64,000 bases of DNA from Bog-756 sp963806455 (GCA_963806455.1 CAWDXZ010000003.1:1-64000); one strand, 5' to 3'; counted from the stretch's first letter, positions 26,986 to 35,829 are shown. Notes: generated from the letters alone by a model not told the origin. Numbers and translations are program-made.

Positions 26986-28379
26986 ATGATGACCCAGGAG
27001 GAGTACATGAATGTGAAAGCGCTGCACGGGCCGGCTGGACGATCAAACAGATCGCCGAGCACCTCGGCTTCCACCCGGCCACGGTGTCGTCGTGACTGAA
27101 GAACGGCGGGCCACCGCCCAAGCGGACCGTTCCAGACAACGAGCTGGTCGTCGACGAGCGTTGGCGGACCCGCATCGGCGGCCTGCTGGCCCACAACTCT
27201 GACCTCCAGGGGTCGTCGATCATGCGGGTGATCGAGGCCGAGGGCTACGAGGGCTCGTATCAGACCCTGACGCGCTACCTGCACACCGTGCGCGGTCCGA
27301 CGCGGAGCGCCGTGGCGCTCACGATGCGCATCGAGACCATGCCTGCCGAGGATTTCCAGTTCGACTGGTCCGACTGCAACAGCTTCGCCCGACGCTGGGG
27401 CTGGGACCACGAGCTGCACTGCTTCGGCTCCGTGCTGTGCTGGAGCCGCTTCAAGCACTGGTGGTTCGCCCCCTCCATCGACCGACCCCACACACTCGAA
27501 GGCCTGGTGCGCTTCTTCGAGGCGGCCGAGGGTGTCCCCGCCGTCGGGCGGACCGATCGCATGGGCCAGCTCGGCACCTCCAGATCGAAGGGCTTCGTCT
27601 TCCACCGCGTCGCCCTCAGCTTCGGCCATCACTACGACTTCGCGTTCAAGGCGTGTGACGCCGGGGATGCCAAACGCAAGGGGAAGGTCGAGCGACCCTT
27701 TCGGGACCTCAAAGCTGGCTTCCTCTCCGAGATGGATCTGGACCCTCCGGAAGACATCGGTGAGCTCAACCGCCGGGCCCCCCGCTGGCTGGAGCGCTAC
27801 GTGCACGCCGTCGTGCACGGCACGACCAAGGAGAACCCGGCTGATCGTCTGATGATCGAGCGGCCGTTGCTCGGCCATCTGCCCCCGGTGCCCTTCGACA
27901 CCGCGGTGCGCGACACCCGACGGGTGGGCCGCACCCCCCTCGTCGAATGGGACACCGTCTACTACTCGGCCCCGCCAGAGTTGGCCGGCAAAGTGGTCGA
28001 GGTTCGCCAACCCATCGGCTACAACGTCATCGAGCTGCGCTCTTTGGGCCAGCTGGTGGCGCTGCACTTCCTGGTCCCGAAGGGCTCTGAGCCCCAGCGG
28101 CTGCCCGAGCACAAGAGCGCAACCGAGGCGATCGTGCTCGGACGGCGCCGGCTCTCCGCCCTCTCTGACGCGTCCGTCGTCGCGGGCAACGTTGCCGTCA
28201 CCATGGTGGATCTCGAGGAGGGTGACTACGACGTCGCCGTGCCCGATCTGGCCGAAATGGGCGTCATCGGCCCGGCCCCTGACCTCCACCGCCCCCCCCT
28301 AGATCTCGCCTCAGAGGGCACTACAGAGCGAGGTTCTCTAACCGATGGGGGGCATTGTGAGCAAGACCACCCTCATTGA
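26986..28379 (+). pseudogene. IstA-like IS21-family transposase, frameshifted and with an in-frame TGA
   Basis: GGAGGAGG precedes the ATG at 26986, which reads MMTQEEYMNVKALHG. A one-base loss near 27027-27031 shifts it to AGWTIKQIAEHLGFHPATVS, an IstA helix-turn-helix. TGA at 27093-27095 (where Trp would fit) stops it. The rest is open from 27222: DFQFDWSDCNSFARRWGWDH (catalytic Asp), then KACDAGDAKRKGKVERPFRD and TPLVEWDTVYYSAPPELAGK. The end overlaps the istB start, as usual in IS21. The left terminus of the element is not recognisable. Confidence 0.88.
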
Positions 28380-29034
28380 GACGATCAAGGCCGATCTCGG
28401 GTATTTGAAGCTGGTGCGCACCGAAGAGGTGTTCGCCGAGCTGGCCGAAGAAGCACGGACGAGCGGGGCGGACCCGCTCGAGTTCTTGGCCAAGGTGATC
28501 TCCGCCGAGGTCGACGCCACCCGAGCGCGCCGGCTCTCGGCCCGTCTTCGCTTCGCCCATTTCCCGTTCAGAAAAGCCCTCGAGGAGTTCGACTTCGAGT
28601 TCCAGCCCTCCATCGACCCCAAGGTGATCTACGACCTGGCCGAGCTCGATTTCGTGCGCGACGGCCATCCGATCCTCTTCCTCGGTCGACCCGGTTGTGG
28701 CAAGAGCCATCTGGGCATAGCCCTCGGCATCAAGGCGGTCGAAGCCGGTTACCGGGGCTACTTCACCGGGGCGACGGGCATGACCAGGGCGCTGGTGAGC
28801 GCTTGGGCTGAGGGGACCTTCAGCCAGAAGATCCGCACCTACACCGCGCCATCCATCTTGGTCATCGACGACGTCGGCATCACCCCGTTCGACCGCACCG
28901 AGGCCAACGCCTTCTTTCAGGTCGCCAACCGACGCTACGAGCTGCGCTCGGCCACGGTGGTGACCACCAATCGGGGCCTACCGGCCTGGGCCGAGCTGTG
29001 CTCGCGCAGGCGCCACGAGGGTCCCTTGATTTGA
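28345..29034 (+). pseudogene. IstB-like IS21-family ATPase with inverted 3' end
   Basis: 229 residues read normally from MGGIVSKTTL (or GTG 28357) through Walker A, ILFLGRPGCGKSHLGIALGI, and Walker B, SILVIDDVGITPFDR, to ATVVTTNRGLPAWAELC. The sequence from about 28998 to 29112 then makes sense only on the opposite strand. There it reads SPLFGGDSVVAAAILDRLLD, KATVI and, after a small shift, IKGPSWRLREHSS, which is the expected IstB C-terminus. The last ~100 bp have therefore been inverted in place, and the ORF ends in a short wrong tail, SRRRHEGPLI. The AAA+ core helps IstA in transposition; this copy should be defective. Confidence 0.85.
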
Positions 29035-29157
29035 TGACGGTCGCCTTGTCGAGCAAGCGGTCCAATATGGCCGCGGCCACCACAGAGTCACCGCCGAAGA
29101 GCGGCGACAGTTTCGCTGTACCCAACCGTTTCTACGAAAGTCCTACTCAGCATGGTT

Positions 29158-29202
29158 GGATGACATTCTTGGCACCCACAAGATGACATTCTTGGCACCC
29201 AC
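29158..29202. repeat. Right-end tandem terminal repeats of the IS21 remnant
   Basis: GATGACATTCTTGGCACCCA occurs twice in tandem (29158-29179 and 29182-29202), about 45 bp beyond the displaced istB end. IS21-family elements typically carry multiple short repeats at their ends. The reverse complement is the motif found scattered at ten or so other places in this window. Confidence 0.75.
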
Positions 29203-29312
29203 AGGCTCTAAATCATGACTTAAACGATCACAGTTTGCCGGTATTGCCACCCAAAAGACGCCGGTGATCAACCGGCTACTGTTTCCGTTATAGGGCGTTC
29301 GAGGGATTCTGA

Positions 29313-30644
29313 ATGATCGACGTGATTTCATTGTGCACGCCGGAACTCGGCGATCGTTCCTACGTACTGCATGATGGCGACGTCGGGGTGGTCATCGATC
29401 CGCAGCGAGACACCGACCGTATCCTGAGGGCCGCCGCTGCTGCCGGAATTCGCATCGGTTGCGTAGCCGAAACCCACGTCCACAACGACTATGTCTCGGG
29501 CGGTTGGGCCTTGGCCCGCGAGCTGGGTGTGCCCTACCTGGTTGCCGCATCCGAGGTGGTGTCATTTCAGCGTCACCCGGTGGGCGACGGCGACGTGATT
29601 CCGCTGGGTCGGTGCTTCTCAATTCGGGTCGTGGCCACTCCCGGCCACACCCCGCACCATATCTCCTACGTCGGCCTCGACAGGGGTAGTCCGGTTGTCG
29701 CCTGCACCGGGGGGTCGCTCCTCTTCGGATCGGTCGGCCGGACCGACCTGCTCGGAGCCGACCAGTCAAGATCCCTCGCCTATGACCAGTATCGGTCTGC
29801 TCGCGTCATTGGCCAGTTGCCCGGTCCCGTCGAGGTGCTCCCCACCCACGGGTTCGGCAGCTTCTGCACAGTCGGACCTTCGACGGTGGAGAGCTCGACC
29901 ATCGAAGAACAGCGGAGGACGAACTTGGCCTTTCGGGCCGGAAGCGCCGACGCCTTCGTCGAGGAGCTTCTAGCGAGGTTCGGGGACTACCCTCGCTACT
30001 ACCACCGGATGGGCGCTCTGAACCGTCAGGGCGCGCCCACCCCTGACCTTCCGCTGCCGCCCATTCTCGACGAGAGGCGACTCCGCCACATCGTCAACTC
30101 GGACGCATGGGTCGTGGACATCCGGGCACGAGGAGCATTTGCGGACAGTCACCTGGCCGGCACGGTCAACGTCGAACTAGATAGGCCGTTCACGACCTAC
30201 CTCGGCTGGCTCCTGCCTGACGACACCCCGCTGGTCCTCATGGCTGAGAGCGCAAAGGCTGTCGCCTCCGCCCAGATCGACCTGGCCCGCATCGGAATCG
30301 ACGAGCTTGCCGGGCAGTACATTGCCTCACTGCCTTCGGACTCGAAGCGTCCGGAGTGGTGTTCGTACCCCGTGCGCGGATTCGTCGATCTGGCCCGGGC
30401 GCAAGAGGATCCGGCGAACGTGTCCCTCGATGTCCGACGTCAGGATGAATGGGACGAGGCCCGTCTCGACGGCGCCATCCACATACCTCTCCATCAGCTG
30501 GAGCAGCGGATGGATGATCTCCCGTCGGGGAAGGTCTGGGTGTACTGCGCAGCCGGCTACCGCGCGGCCATCGCCGCGAGCCTCCTGGCACGACGCGGGC
30601 GTGAGGTCGTACTGGTCGATGGCCGATTCACCCTCCCGAAGTGA
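29313..30644 (+). CDS. Persulfide dioxygenase-like MBL-fold protein with two rhodanese domains
   Basis: 443 residues. The N-terminal metallo-beta-lactamase domain (1-230) has VAETHVHNDYVSGGWALARE, the ETHE1/BlhA-type variant of HxHxD, then VVATPGHTPHHISYVGLD and LPTHGFGSFC. Two rhodanese domains follow. The first (about 255-345) has ALMAES-type residues where the cysteine loop should be and looks inactive. The second (about 350-443) has LDVRRQDEWDEARLDGAIHI and the active loop VWVYCAAGYRAAIAASLLAR. Such fusions oxidise glutathione- or other thiol-persulfides to sulfite and move sulfane sulfur. Its stop overlaps the GTG of the SDR gene, so the two are coupled. Confidence 0.85.
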   Translation: MIDVISLCTPELGDRSYVLHDGDVGVVIDPQRDTDRILRAAAAAGIRIGCVAETHVHNDYVSGGWALARELGVPYLVAASEVVSFQRHPVGDGDVIPLGRCFSIRVVATPGHTPHHISYVGLDRGSPVVACTGGSLLFGSVGRTDLLGADQSRSLAYDQYRSARVIGQLPGPVEVLPTHGFGSFCTVGPSTVESSTIEEQRRTNLAFRAGSADAFVEELLARFGDYPRYYHRMGALNRQGAPTPDLPLPPILDERRLRHIVNSDAWVVDIRARGAFADSHLAGTVNVELDRPFTTYLGWLLPDDTPLVLMAESAKAVASAQIDLARIGIDELAGQYIASLPSDSKRPEWCSYPVRGFVDLARAQEDPANVSLDVRRQDEWDEARLDGAIHIPLHQLEQRMDDLPSGKVWVYCAAGYRAAIAASLLARRGREVVLVDGRFTLPK

Positions 30645-31495
30645 ATTCCGGGGGGAAGCTGCCGACCGAGCCACGCGTCGTCCTCATCACCGGCGCTACC
30701 GACGGGCTCGGGCGGGCGCTCGCCCACCGGGTTGTCAGCAGTGGCGACACCGTGGTGCTCCACGGTCGGAACCCCGAAAAGCTCGGCCGGACTGCCGATG
30801 AGATCGCCGACGCCCACGGTGTCCCCCGACCGCTCACCGTGCTTGCTGACTTCGCAGAGTTGGCCCAGGTGCGACACATGGCCGGCGAGGTCCGAGGCAG
30901 ACTCGACCGACTGGATGTGCTCGTCAACAACGCCGGCATCGGGGCCGGCAATCCTGACGGCCGGACCCGCCGCGTCAGTGCGGACGCTTTCGAACTGCGG
31001 TTCGCCGTCAATCATCTGGCCGGCGTTCTCCTTTCCGTCGAACTCCTTCCACTGCTCCGCCAGTCGTCTCCGGCACGCATCGTGAACGTCGCCTCGATCC
31101 GCCAACGGGCGCTCGACTTCGACGATCTCATGCTCGAGCATGGGTATAGCGGCCTCCGTGCCTACGAGCAGAGCAAACTTGCCCAGGTCATGTCAGGATT
31201 CGAACTGGCCGGCCGGATCGGCGCCACCGATATCACGGTGAACAGCCTGCATCCCGCAACCTACATGCCCACCAAGATCGTGCTGCAGGAGGTTGGAGTC
31301 AGCATCGACAGTGTCGAGGACGGGGTGGAAAGCACGTTCCGGCTCATGAGTGCCCCGGGGCTCGCGGGCACGACCGGCAAGTTCTTCGACCGGACCCGCG
31401 CCGCCCTCGCCAATGCCCAGGCGTATGACCGTTCCGCTCGCGCCGAACTCTGGGCCCGAACCCTGGCAATGATCGATCAACCCGACATGTGCTAG
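30641..31495 (+). CDS. Short-chain dehydrogenase/reductase (SDR)
   Basis: 284 residues, GTG start overlapping the upstream stop (GTGA). The cofactor motif is RVVLITGATDGLGRALAHRV, then LDVLVNNAGIGAG; the catalytic Ser is in ARIVNVASIRQRA and the Tyr/Lys in YSGLRAYEQSKLAQVMSGFE. RNPEKL after the second strand suggests NADP(H). The layout resembles WW-domain-oxidoreductase/retinol dehydrogenase-like SDRs. The substrate is unknown. A 78-bp piece of this gene (31255-31332) is duplicated exactly at 33018-33095, beyond the ISL3 element. Confidence 0.88.
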   Translation: MNSGGKLPTEPRVVLITGATDGLGRALAHRVVSSGDTVVLHGRNPEKLGRTADEIADAHGVPRPLTVLADFAELAQVRHMAGEVRGRLDRLDVLVNNAGIGAGNPDGRTRRVSADAFELRFAVNHLAGVLLSVELLPLLRQSSPARIVNVASIRQRALDFDDLMLEHGYSGLRAYEQSKLAQVMSGFELAGRIGATDITVNSLHPATYMPTKIVLQEVGVSIDSVEDGVESTFRLMSAPGLAGTTGKFFDRTRAALANAQAYDRSARAELWARTLAMIDQPDMC

Positions 31496-31572
31496 TCGCC
31501 TCTGTTGCGTTGTTGGATCGCCGAGAAAGGACCTGGCAGGCTTCGATCAGATCCTGTGGATGCCGGAAATCT

Positions 31573-32997
31573 GGCTCCCCGCGTTGAAGTGGGGAGCGTG
31601 AGGTAGCCGGGGATCCCCCAACGCGGTCAGAGGTCCCGCCATCGTTGCTGTTGTTCGACGACAGCGACGAAGGAGAACCTCTGACATGGGCGACGCTACC
31701 GGTCTGGCGGAGAAGATGTTGGGACTCGACGGCTTCAAGGTCCTCGAGGTCGACGAGACCGCCGCCGAGGTGGTGATCACCGTCGAGACGACGGTCGACG
31801 TCGCCGGGTGTGCGACCTGCGGCACCAGGGCCGAGCCCCAGGACCGGAAGCGGACCGACATCCGGGACCTGCCGTGCTTCGGCCGGCCGGCTCGGCTCGT
31901 CTGGATAAAGCGCCGGTGGCGCTGCGCTGACCCCGATTGCGAGTCGAAGACCTGGACGGAGGAGTCCGACTGTGTGCCGCCTCGGGCCGTGCTCACCGTC
32001 CGGGCCGGGGAGGAGGCCACCCGTCAGGTGGGCGAGCTCGCCATGCCGGTGGCCGTCGTCGCCCGTGAGCTCGGGGTGTGTTGGTGGACGGTCATGAACG
32101 CCGTGACCACCCACGGCACCCCGCTTGTCGAAGACGAGAATCGCGTGGGAAGAGTCCGCCACCTCGGCATCGACGAGACCACCTTCCTCTCGGCCACTCC
32201 CGACCACCGCACCGTCTACGCCACCGGGCTCGTCGACTTGAAGGCCAAGCAGATGATCGACATGGTCAAGGGCAACACGGCCGCTGACCTGCGCCAATGG
32301 TGCCAGAACCGACATCCGGCCTTCTGTGGGGCGGTCCGGGTGGTGGCGACCGACCTGGCCGAGAGCTATCGAGCTGGCACCTCGCCCTTCCTCGACCATG
32401 CCGTCCGGGTGGCCGATCCGTTCCATGTCGTCCGGGTGGCCAACCGGTGTGTCGACAAGGTGCGCCGCCGGGTGCAACACGAGACGCTCGGGCACCGAGG
32501 CCGGAAGCACGATCCCCTCTTCCGCATCCGGAAGCTGCTCGTAAAGGGCCAAGAACGCCTCGACCAAGGGGGCCACGACCGTCTCCTCCTCGGGCTCCGC
32601 CTGGGTGACCCGAACGACGAGCTCCTCGGCGCCTGGTTGGCCAAGGAGTCGGTCCGGGACGTCTACCTGACCGACGACGTGAAGGACGCAGCCCTCCTCC
32701 TCGACAAGGCCATCGCCGGCTGCCGAGCCGATGACGTCCCCGAGGTCCGCTCCCTCGGCGAGACGCTTGCCCGTTGGCGCAAAGAGATCCTCAATCACCA
32801 CCGCACCGGCGCCTCGAACGGTCCGACGGAGGGCCAGAACTTCTGCGTGAAGCAGGTCAAGCGAGCCGGACGGGGCTTCACCTGTTTCGAGCACTACCGA
32901 CTGCGAGTGTTGCTCCACGCCGGTGGTGTGCGATGGCCACGGCATCCCTCACCGCCTCGGATCCGGACCCGCTCTCCCCATTTCAACGCGTAGACCC
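31573..32997 (+). mobile_element. Complete ISL3-family insertion sequence, 1425 bp, with 8-bp target duplication
   Basis: The imperfect 24-bp terminal inverted repeats (20 of 24 positions match) share the core CGCGTTGAARTGGGGAG (left end from 31573, right end to 32997). GGAAATCT is present on both sides (31565-31572 and 32998-33005), the 8-bp duplication expected of ISL3. Removing the element restores GTGGATGCCGGAAATCTCAT across the junction, one of the IS-end-like motifs of this region. The single transposase gene inside is intact, so the element may still be mobile. Confidence 0.92.
31686..32993 (+). CDS. ISL3-family transposase
   Basis: 435 residues. The N-terminal zinc-binding cysteines CATCGTRA and RWRCADPDC (about 40-80) precede a helix-turn-helix region, VVARELGVCWWTVMNAV. 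DDE residues appear in RHLGIDETTFLSATPDHRTV, AVRVVATDLAESYRAGTSPF and GASNGPTEGQNFCVKQVKRA (the Glu). RGFTCFEHYRLRVLL is the usual C-terminal pattern. The last residues are encoded inside the right terminal repeat. No frameshift or stop interrupts it, in contrast to the other transposase genes nearby. Confidence 0.95.
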   Translation: MGDATGLAEKMLGLDGFKVLEVDETAAEVVITVETTVDVAGCATCGTRAEPQDRKRTDIRDLPCFGRPARLVWIKRRWRCADPDCESKTWTEESDCVPPRAVLTVRAGEEATRQVGELAMPVAVVARELGVCWWTVMNAVTTHGTPLVEDENRVGRVRHLGIDETTFLSATPDHRTVYATGLVDLKAKQMIDMVKGNTAADLRQWCQNRHPAFCGAVRVVATDLAESYRAGTSPFLDHAVRVADPFHVVRVANRCVDKVRRRVQHETLGHRGRKHDPLFRIRKLLVKGQERLDQGGHDRLLLGLRLGDPNDELLGAWLAKESVRDVYLTDDVKDAALLLDKAIAGCRADDVPEVRSLGETLARWRKEILNHHRTGASNGPTEGQNFCVKQVKRAGRGFTCFEHYRLRVLLHAGGVRWPRHPSPPRIRTRSPHFNA

Positions 32998-33017
32998 GGA
33001 AATCTCATCCATAGTCT

Positions 33018-33095
33018 CGCAACCTACATGCCCACCAAGATCGTGCTGCAGGAGGTTGGAGTCAGCATCGACAGTGTCGAGGACGGGGTGGAAAG
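33018..33095. repeat. 78-bp exact duplicate of an internal piece of the SDR gene
   Basis: Identical to 31255-31332 inside the SDR gene, same orientation, starting CGCAACCTACATGCCCACCA and ending GACGGGGTGGAAAG. It is followed at once by a fragment of a transposase gene. The piece cannot encode anything by itself. It probably marks an old recombination or aborted repair event before ISL3 arrived. Confidence 0.92.
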
Positions 33096-33097
33096 TA

Positions 33098-33204
33098 ATC
33101 TTCCGGACATTGGCCGCGAAGAGAACAAGGACCACGTATAGGCTCTGGGCCGCCACCCCTCGGATCCGCCTTCTGGTTGGATCACCGAGTGCCTCGTGGC
33201 CACC
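33098..33204 (-). pseudogene. Fragment of a second copy of the DDE transposase
   Basis: About 107 bp match the coding region near 24211-24317 of the transposase at 24069-25767, in the same orientation (ATCTTCCGGACATTGGCCGC, then CTCGGATC and CGAGTGCCTCGTGG). The translation corresponds to the helical segment LFVAFLLFAANVRKI. It is flanked on the right by an IS-end-like motif at 33206-33227. The following stretch to 33537 holds one inverted motif (33381-33402) and no gene. Confidence 0.75.
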
Positions 33205-33537
33205 GTGTTGGTGGCAAGAATGTCATCCGGGACCCTGACCAGGACCGTCCTTTAGGGGCGAGTGATGGATGGGGGTGGGGACGACCCAGTCCTCGAGCGA
33301 CCAGTAATGACTGGTTCGTGCGCTTGGCGCACAAGTCGGCGGCGCGGCGGGTAAGGCGGAACTCCCTGTTCAGCGGTGCGGATGGGATTTTCGGCACCCA
33401 CAACTCGTGCGACATTACAGGGTGACTGGTCACGCAGCGGACCGTATTCGTCGATTTGTCTCCCTCTCCTCGGCATCCCGTGTATCCCCGTATGCGCTTC
33501 AGCGCCAGACGCCGAGCCAGTACCCGTCTATAGGCGA

Positions 33538-34566
33538 CTACCTCGACAGCAGTATCTGCCCAGTGGTGTCGTTGTAGGTGATCGTGAAGTCGTAGAACGC
33601 TTGGACGCCGGTATTGACGAAAGGACCTTGACCGGTCTTCACGGTGACAAGGTCCGCCGACTTGGTGGAACCGGCCACGAAGGTCCAGAAGGGGGAGTTG
33701 GTTCCTCTGAGTGACACTCCGACTGGTGTTCCACCCACGACGTGATCGGTTCCGGTGATCGTCGGTGCTTGATCCAGTACTGGGCCTGAGATCTGCATGG
33801 TGTACGTCCCTGAGTCGAACAATCCCGGTACGCACTCGTCTTGTTGGCCCACACTCATACATAGCGGAAGGCTGCTGTCGGCCCAGAGGGCGCCCCCTAG
33901 TGCAGACCCGATCTGTCTCATTTGAATGGTCGTGGCGGAGCGTCGGGATGGAACCTTGGCTCCGAGGGTGAGTGTTCCCGAGGTGCCAGCCAAGTGGAGG
34001 CTCCATTTCTTTCTGAGGGATCCGGGCATGCCGAGAATGGGGCTGGTGATGCCACCCCCGCTCGATTGGGTCCCAATGCCAAGGATGCCGTACGCGCCCG
34101 AATGCTCAAAACCGGGAATGCCGCCCGACCCAGGGCATGTGGGCCTGCTGGAAATACAGAATGCTTGTTCGACATAGGCAAACGACACTGGCGCCTTGGT
34201 CGAGAACGACCCGATAGTGACAACGGCGTTGGCCACCACGCCGGTGAACCTGTGACCCCCCGCGTAGGTGATGTTTGAGGGTTGCGAGGTGAGCGTGACT
34301 CCCGAACCGGTCCCCGTGTTGACCACCGTGTTGAAAATATGGAGACCCGACGAACCCGTATCGAGGAGCAGGGGAACGGGATTCGAGTCGCCGACGCGTA
34401 CTTCCACGGTGGGGCGCGCCCCCTGGGGCGATCCCTGACCATCCAGGATGGTGACGGGCACGGTAGCTGGCAACGGGGTCTTTGCGGACGCTTCGGGTGC
34501 TCCACCAACGCCGCCGAGTGCGAACAATCCAATCACGGTCAGGCCTGTCAGGATCCTCTTGGACAT
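33538..34566 (-). CDS. Secreted pepsin-like aspartic peptidase-fold protein
   Basis: 342 residues. The signal peptide MSKRILTGLTVIGLFALGG ends near PEASA-KT (cleavage around residue 28). The first catalytic motif is VPLLLDTGSSGLHIF (Asp69 of DTGSSG). AYGILGIGTQSSGGGITSPI (about 158-177) resembles the flap-side DGILGLG strand of pepsins, and the second motif is VPGLFDSGTYTMQI (Asp251 of DSGT). Two DTG/DSG motifs in one chain, 180 residues apart, is the bilobal pepsin (A1) arrangement, rare in bacteria; DUF3443-like proteins are related candidates. Cys137/144 and Cys236/245 may form disulfides. Peptidase activity is inferred from the motifs only. Confidence 0.7.
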   Translation of the reverse strand: MSKRILTGLTVIGLFALGGVGGAPEASAKTPLPATVPVTILDGQGSPQGARPTVEVRVGDSNPVPLLLDTGSSGLHIFNTVVNTGTGSGVTLTSQPSNITYAGGHRFTGVVANAVVTIGSFSTKAPVSFAYVEQAFCISSRPTCPGSGGIPGFEHSGAYGILGIGTQSSGGGITSPILGMPGSLRKKWSLHLAGTSGTLTLGAKVPSRRSATTIQMRQIGSALGGALWADSSLPLCMSVGQQDECVPGLFDSGTYTMQISGPVLDQAPTITGTDHVVGGTPVGVSLRGTNSPFWTFVAGSTKSADLVTVKTGQGPFVNTGVQAFYDFTITYNDTTGQILLSR

Positions 34567-34686
34567 GCAAGCACCCCATTTCGCATTGCCAAACTAGTAG
34601 ATCATTCAGTTGTTATCATTCCGTGAGCGACCCAGACCTTTTACAGTGCGCGCTCCAATGACGGCGTCCCATGTCGACCCCGACCT

Positions 34687-34845
34687 GTGGGTGCCGAAAA
34701 TGGCATCCGGCATGATTGACCAGGTCCTTCCCACAATTACTTGCGCGAGTAACAATGCGGAAAATCTCGGTCGTTAGCGTGGAAAGTGCTGCTCGATGAC
34801 TCGTCATCCGAGGTGGTCAGCAGGGTTTTGTCGGTAGCCCACTGA
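34687..34845. repeat. Dispersed ~160-bp repeat, copy 3
   Basis: It starts with the IS-end-like motif (34687-34708), then GACCAGGTCCTTCCCACAAT and AACAATGCGGAAAATCTCGG, through CCGAGGTGGTCAG to GGTAGCCCACTGA, and is followed by CTGA simple repeats. It is homologous over its length to 23697-23857, and from the middle on to 16125-16265. It lies in the gene-free interval 34567-34919. Confidence 0.82.
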
Positions 34846-34962
34846 CTGACTGACTGAACTGAACTGACTGAAACCATGGGCCACGCATGCGTATCCGCTC
34901 ATGCTGACGAGCCGCGGCCTGAGCTTCCCCCGGTGTGGCGGACAGGGTTGGTTAGTTGCTGA

Positions 34963-35829
34963 TCATGCCGCATGAGCGGCTTCGTAGTCGGCGGGGCTGA
35001 GCATGCCGCAGTAGCTGTGGCGACGCTTCGGGTTGTACCAGGCTTCGATCCACTCGAAGATGGCGAGAGCGAGCTGGTTGCGGTTCTGCCAGCGGTGCTC
35101 GTCGAGCAGCTCGAGCTGCAGCGTCCCGAAGAAGCTCTCGGCCACAGAGTTGTCGAAGCAGTCGCCCACGGATCCCATCGACCCGAGCAGCCCAGCACCG
35201 CGCAGACGTCGCCCGAAGGCCCACGACGTGTAGGTCGACCCGTGGTCGGAGTGAGCGATGGTGGAGCCCGGCTCCGGGCGTCGCCGCCAGATACCCATCT
35301 GGAGGGCATCGACCACGAGCTCTGAGCGGATGTGGTCGGCGATGGACCAGCCCACCACGATCCGGCTGAAGGCGTCGAGCACGACGGCCAGGTAGACCTT
35401 GCCCTCGTCGGTCGGGTGCTCGGTTACGTCCATGACCCACAACTCGTCGGGTCCTTCCGGGTCGAACTGACGACACACCAGGTCGTCTGAGGGTTCGGCG
35501 GCCGGGTCCCGGCGGGTGCAGCCCTGGCGCCGTCGGCGATGGATGCCGGCCACCCCGGCCTGGTGCATGAGTCGCTCCACCCGCTTCCTCGAGCACCGGA
35601 TCCCTTCGCCGAGGCGCAGCTCGGCATGGACCCGGGGCGACCCATAGGAGCGCCGGGACGTCCGATGGATGTCGACGATCGTGTTGGTCAGATAGGCGTC
35701 GTCGAGGTCCTTCTGCGTGACCGGGTTCGCCTGCCAGGCATAGAAGCCCGAGCTCGACACCTTCATGACCCGACAGCAGGCCTTCACGGGCAGGTCCGCG
35801 CAGGCCCGGGCGATGAAGATGCAGATCAT
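34963..35829 (-). CDS. IS3-family transposase OrfB (rve integrase core)
   Basis: 288 residues from the ATG at 35829. The N-terminal HTH_21-like part reads SSSGFYAWQANPVTQKDLDD and SRRSYGSPRVHAELRLGEGI. The DDE core is in DELWVMDVTEHPTDEGKVYL (Asp), STIAHSDHGSTYTSWAFGRR (Asp) and SVGDCFDNSVAESFFGTLQL (Glu), then IEAWYNPKRRHSYCGMLSPA. Its ATG overlaps the orfA stop (ATGA). The frame is open upstream through all of orfA, so a fused OrfAB made by -1 frameshifting at TTTTGGG/CCCAAAA (35829-35835) is the likely active transposase. Confidence 0.92.
   Translation of the reverse strand: MICIFIARACADLPVKACCRVMKVSSSGFYAWQANPVTQKDLDDAYLTNTIVDIHRTSRRSYGSPRVHAELRLGEGIRCSRKRVERLMHQAGVAGIHRRRRQGCTRRDPAAEPSDDLVCRQFDPEGPDELWVMDVTEHPTDEGKVYLAVVLDAFSRIVVGWSIADHIRSELVVDALQMGIWRRRPEPGSTIAHSDHGSTYTSWAFGRRLRGAGLLGSMGSVGDCFDNSVAESFFGTLQLELLDEHRWQNRNQLALAIFEWIEAWYNPKRRHSYCGMLSPADYEAAHAA

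Noticed and set aside
26853..28289. A 478-codon minus-strand frame opposite istA
   Set aside because: No family features; the plus strand has clear IstA motifs and the istA/istB overlap.
31344..32945. A 533-codon minus-strand frame opposite the ISL3 transposase
   Set aside because: The plus strand encodes a full transposase within defined inverted repeats.
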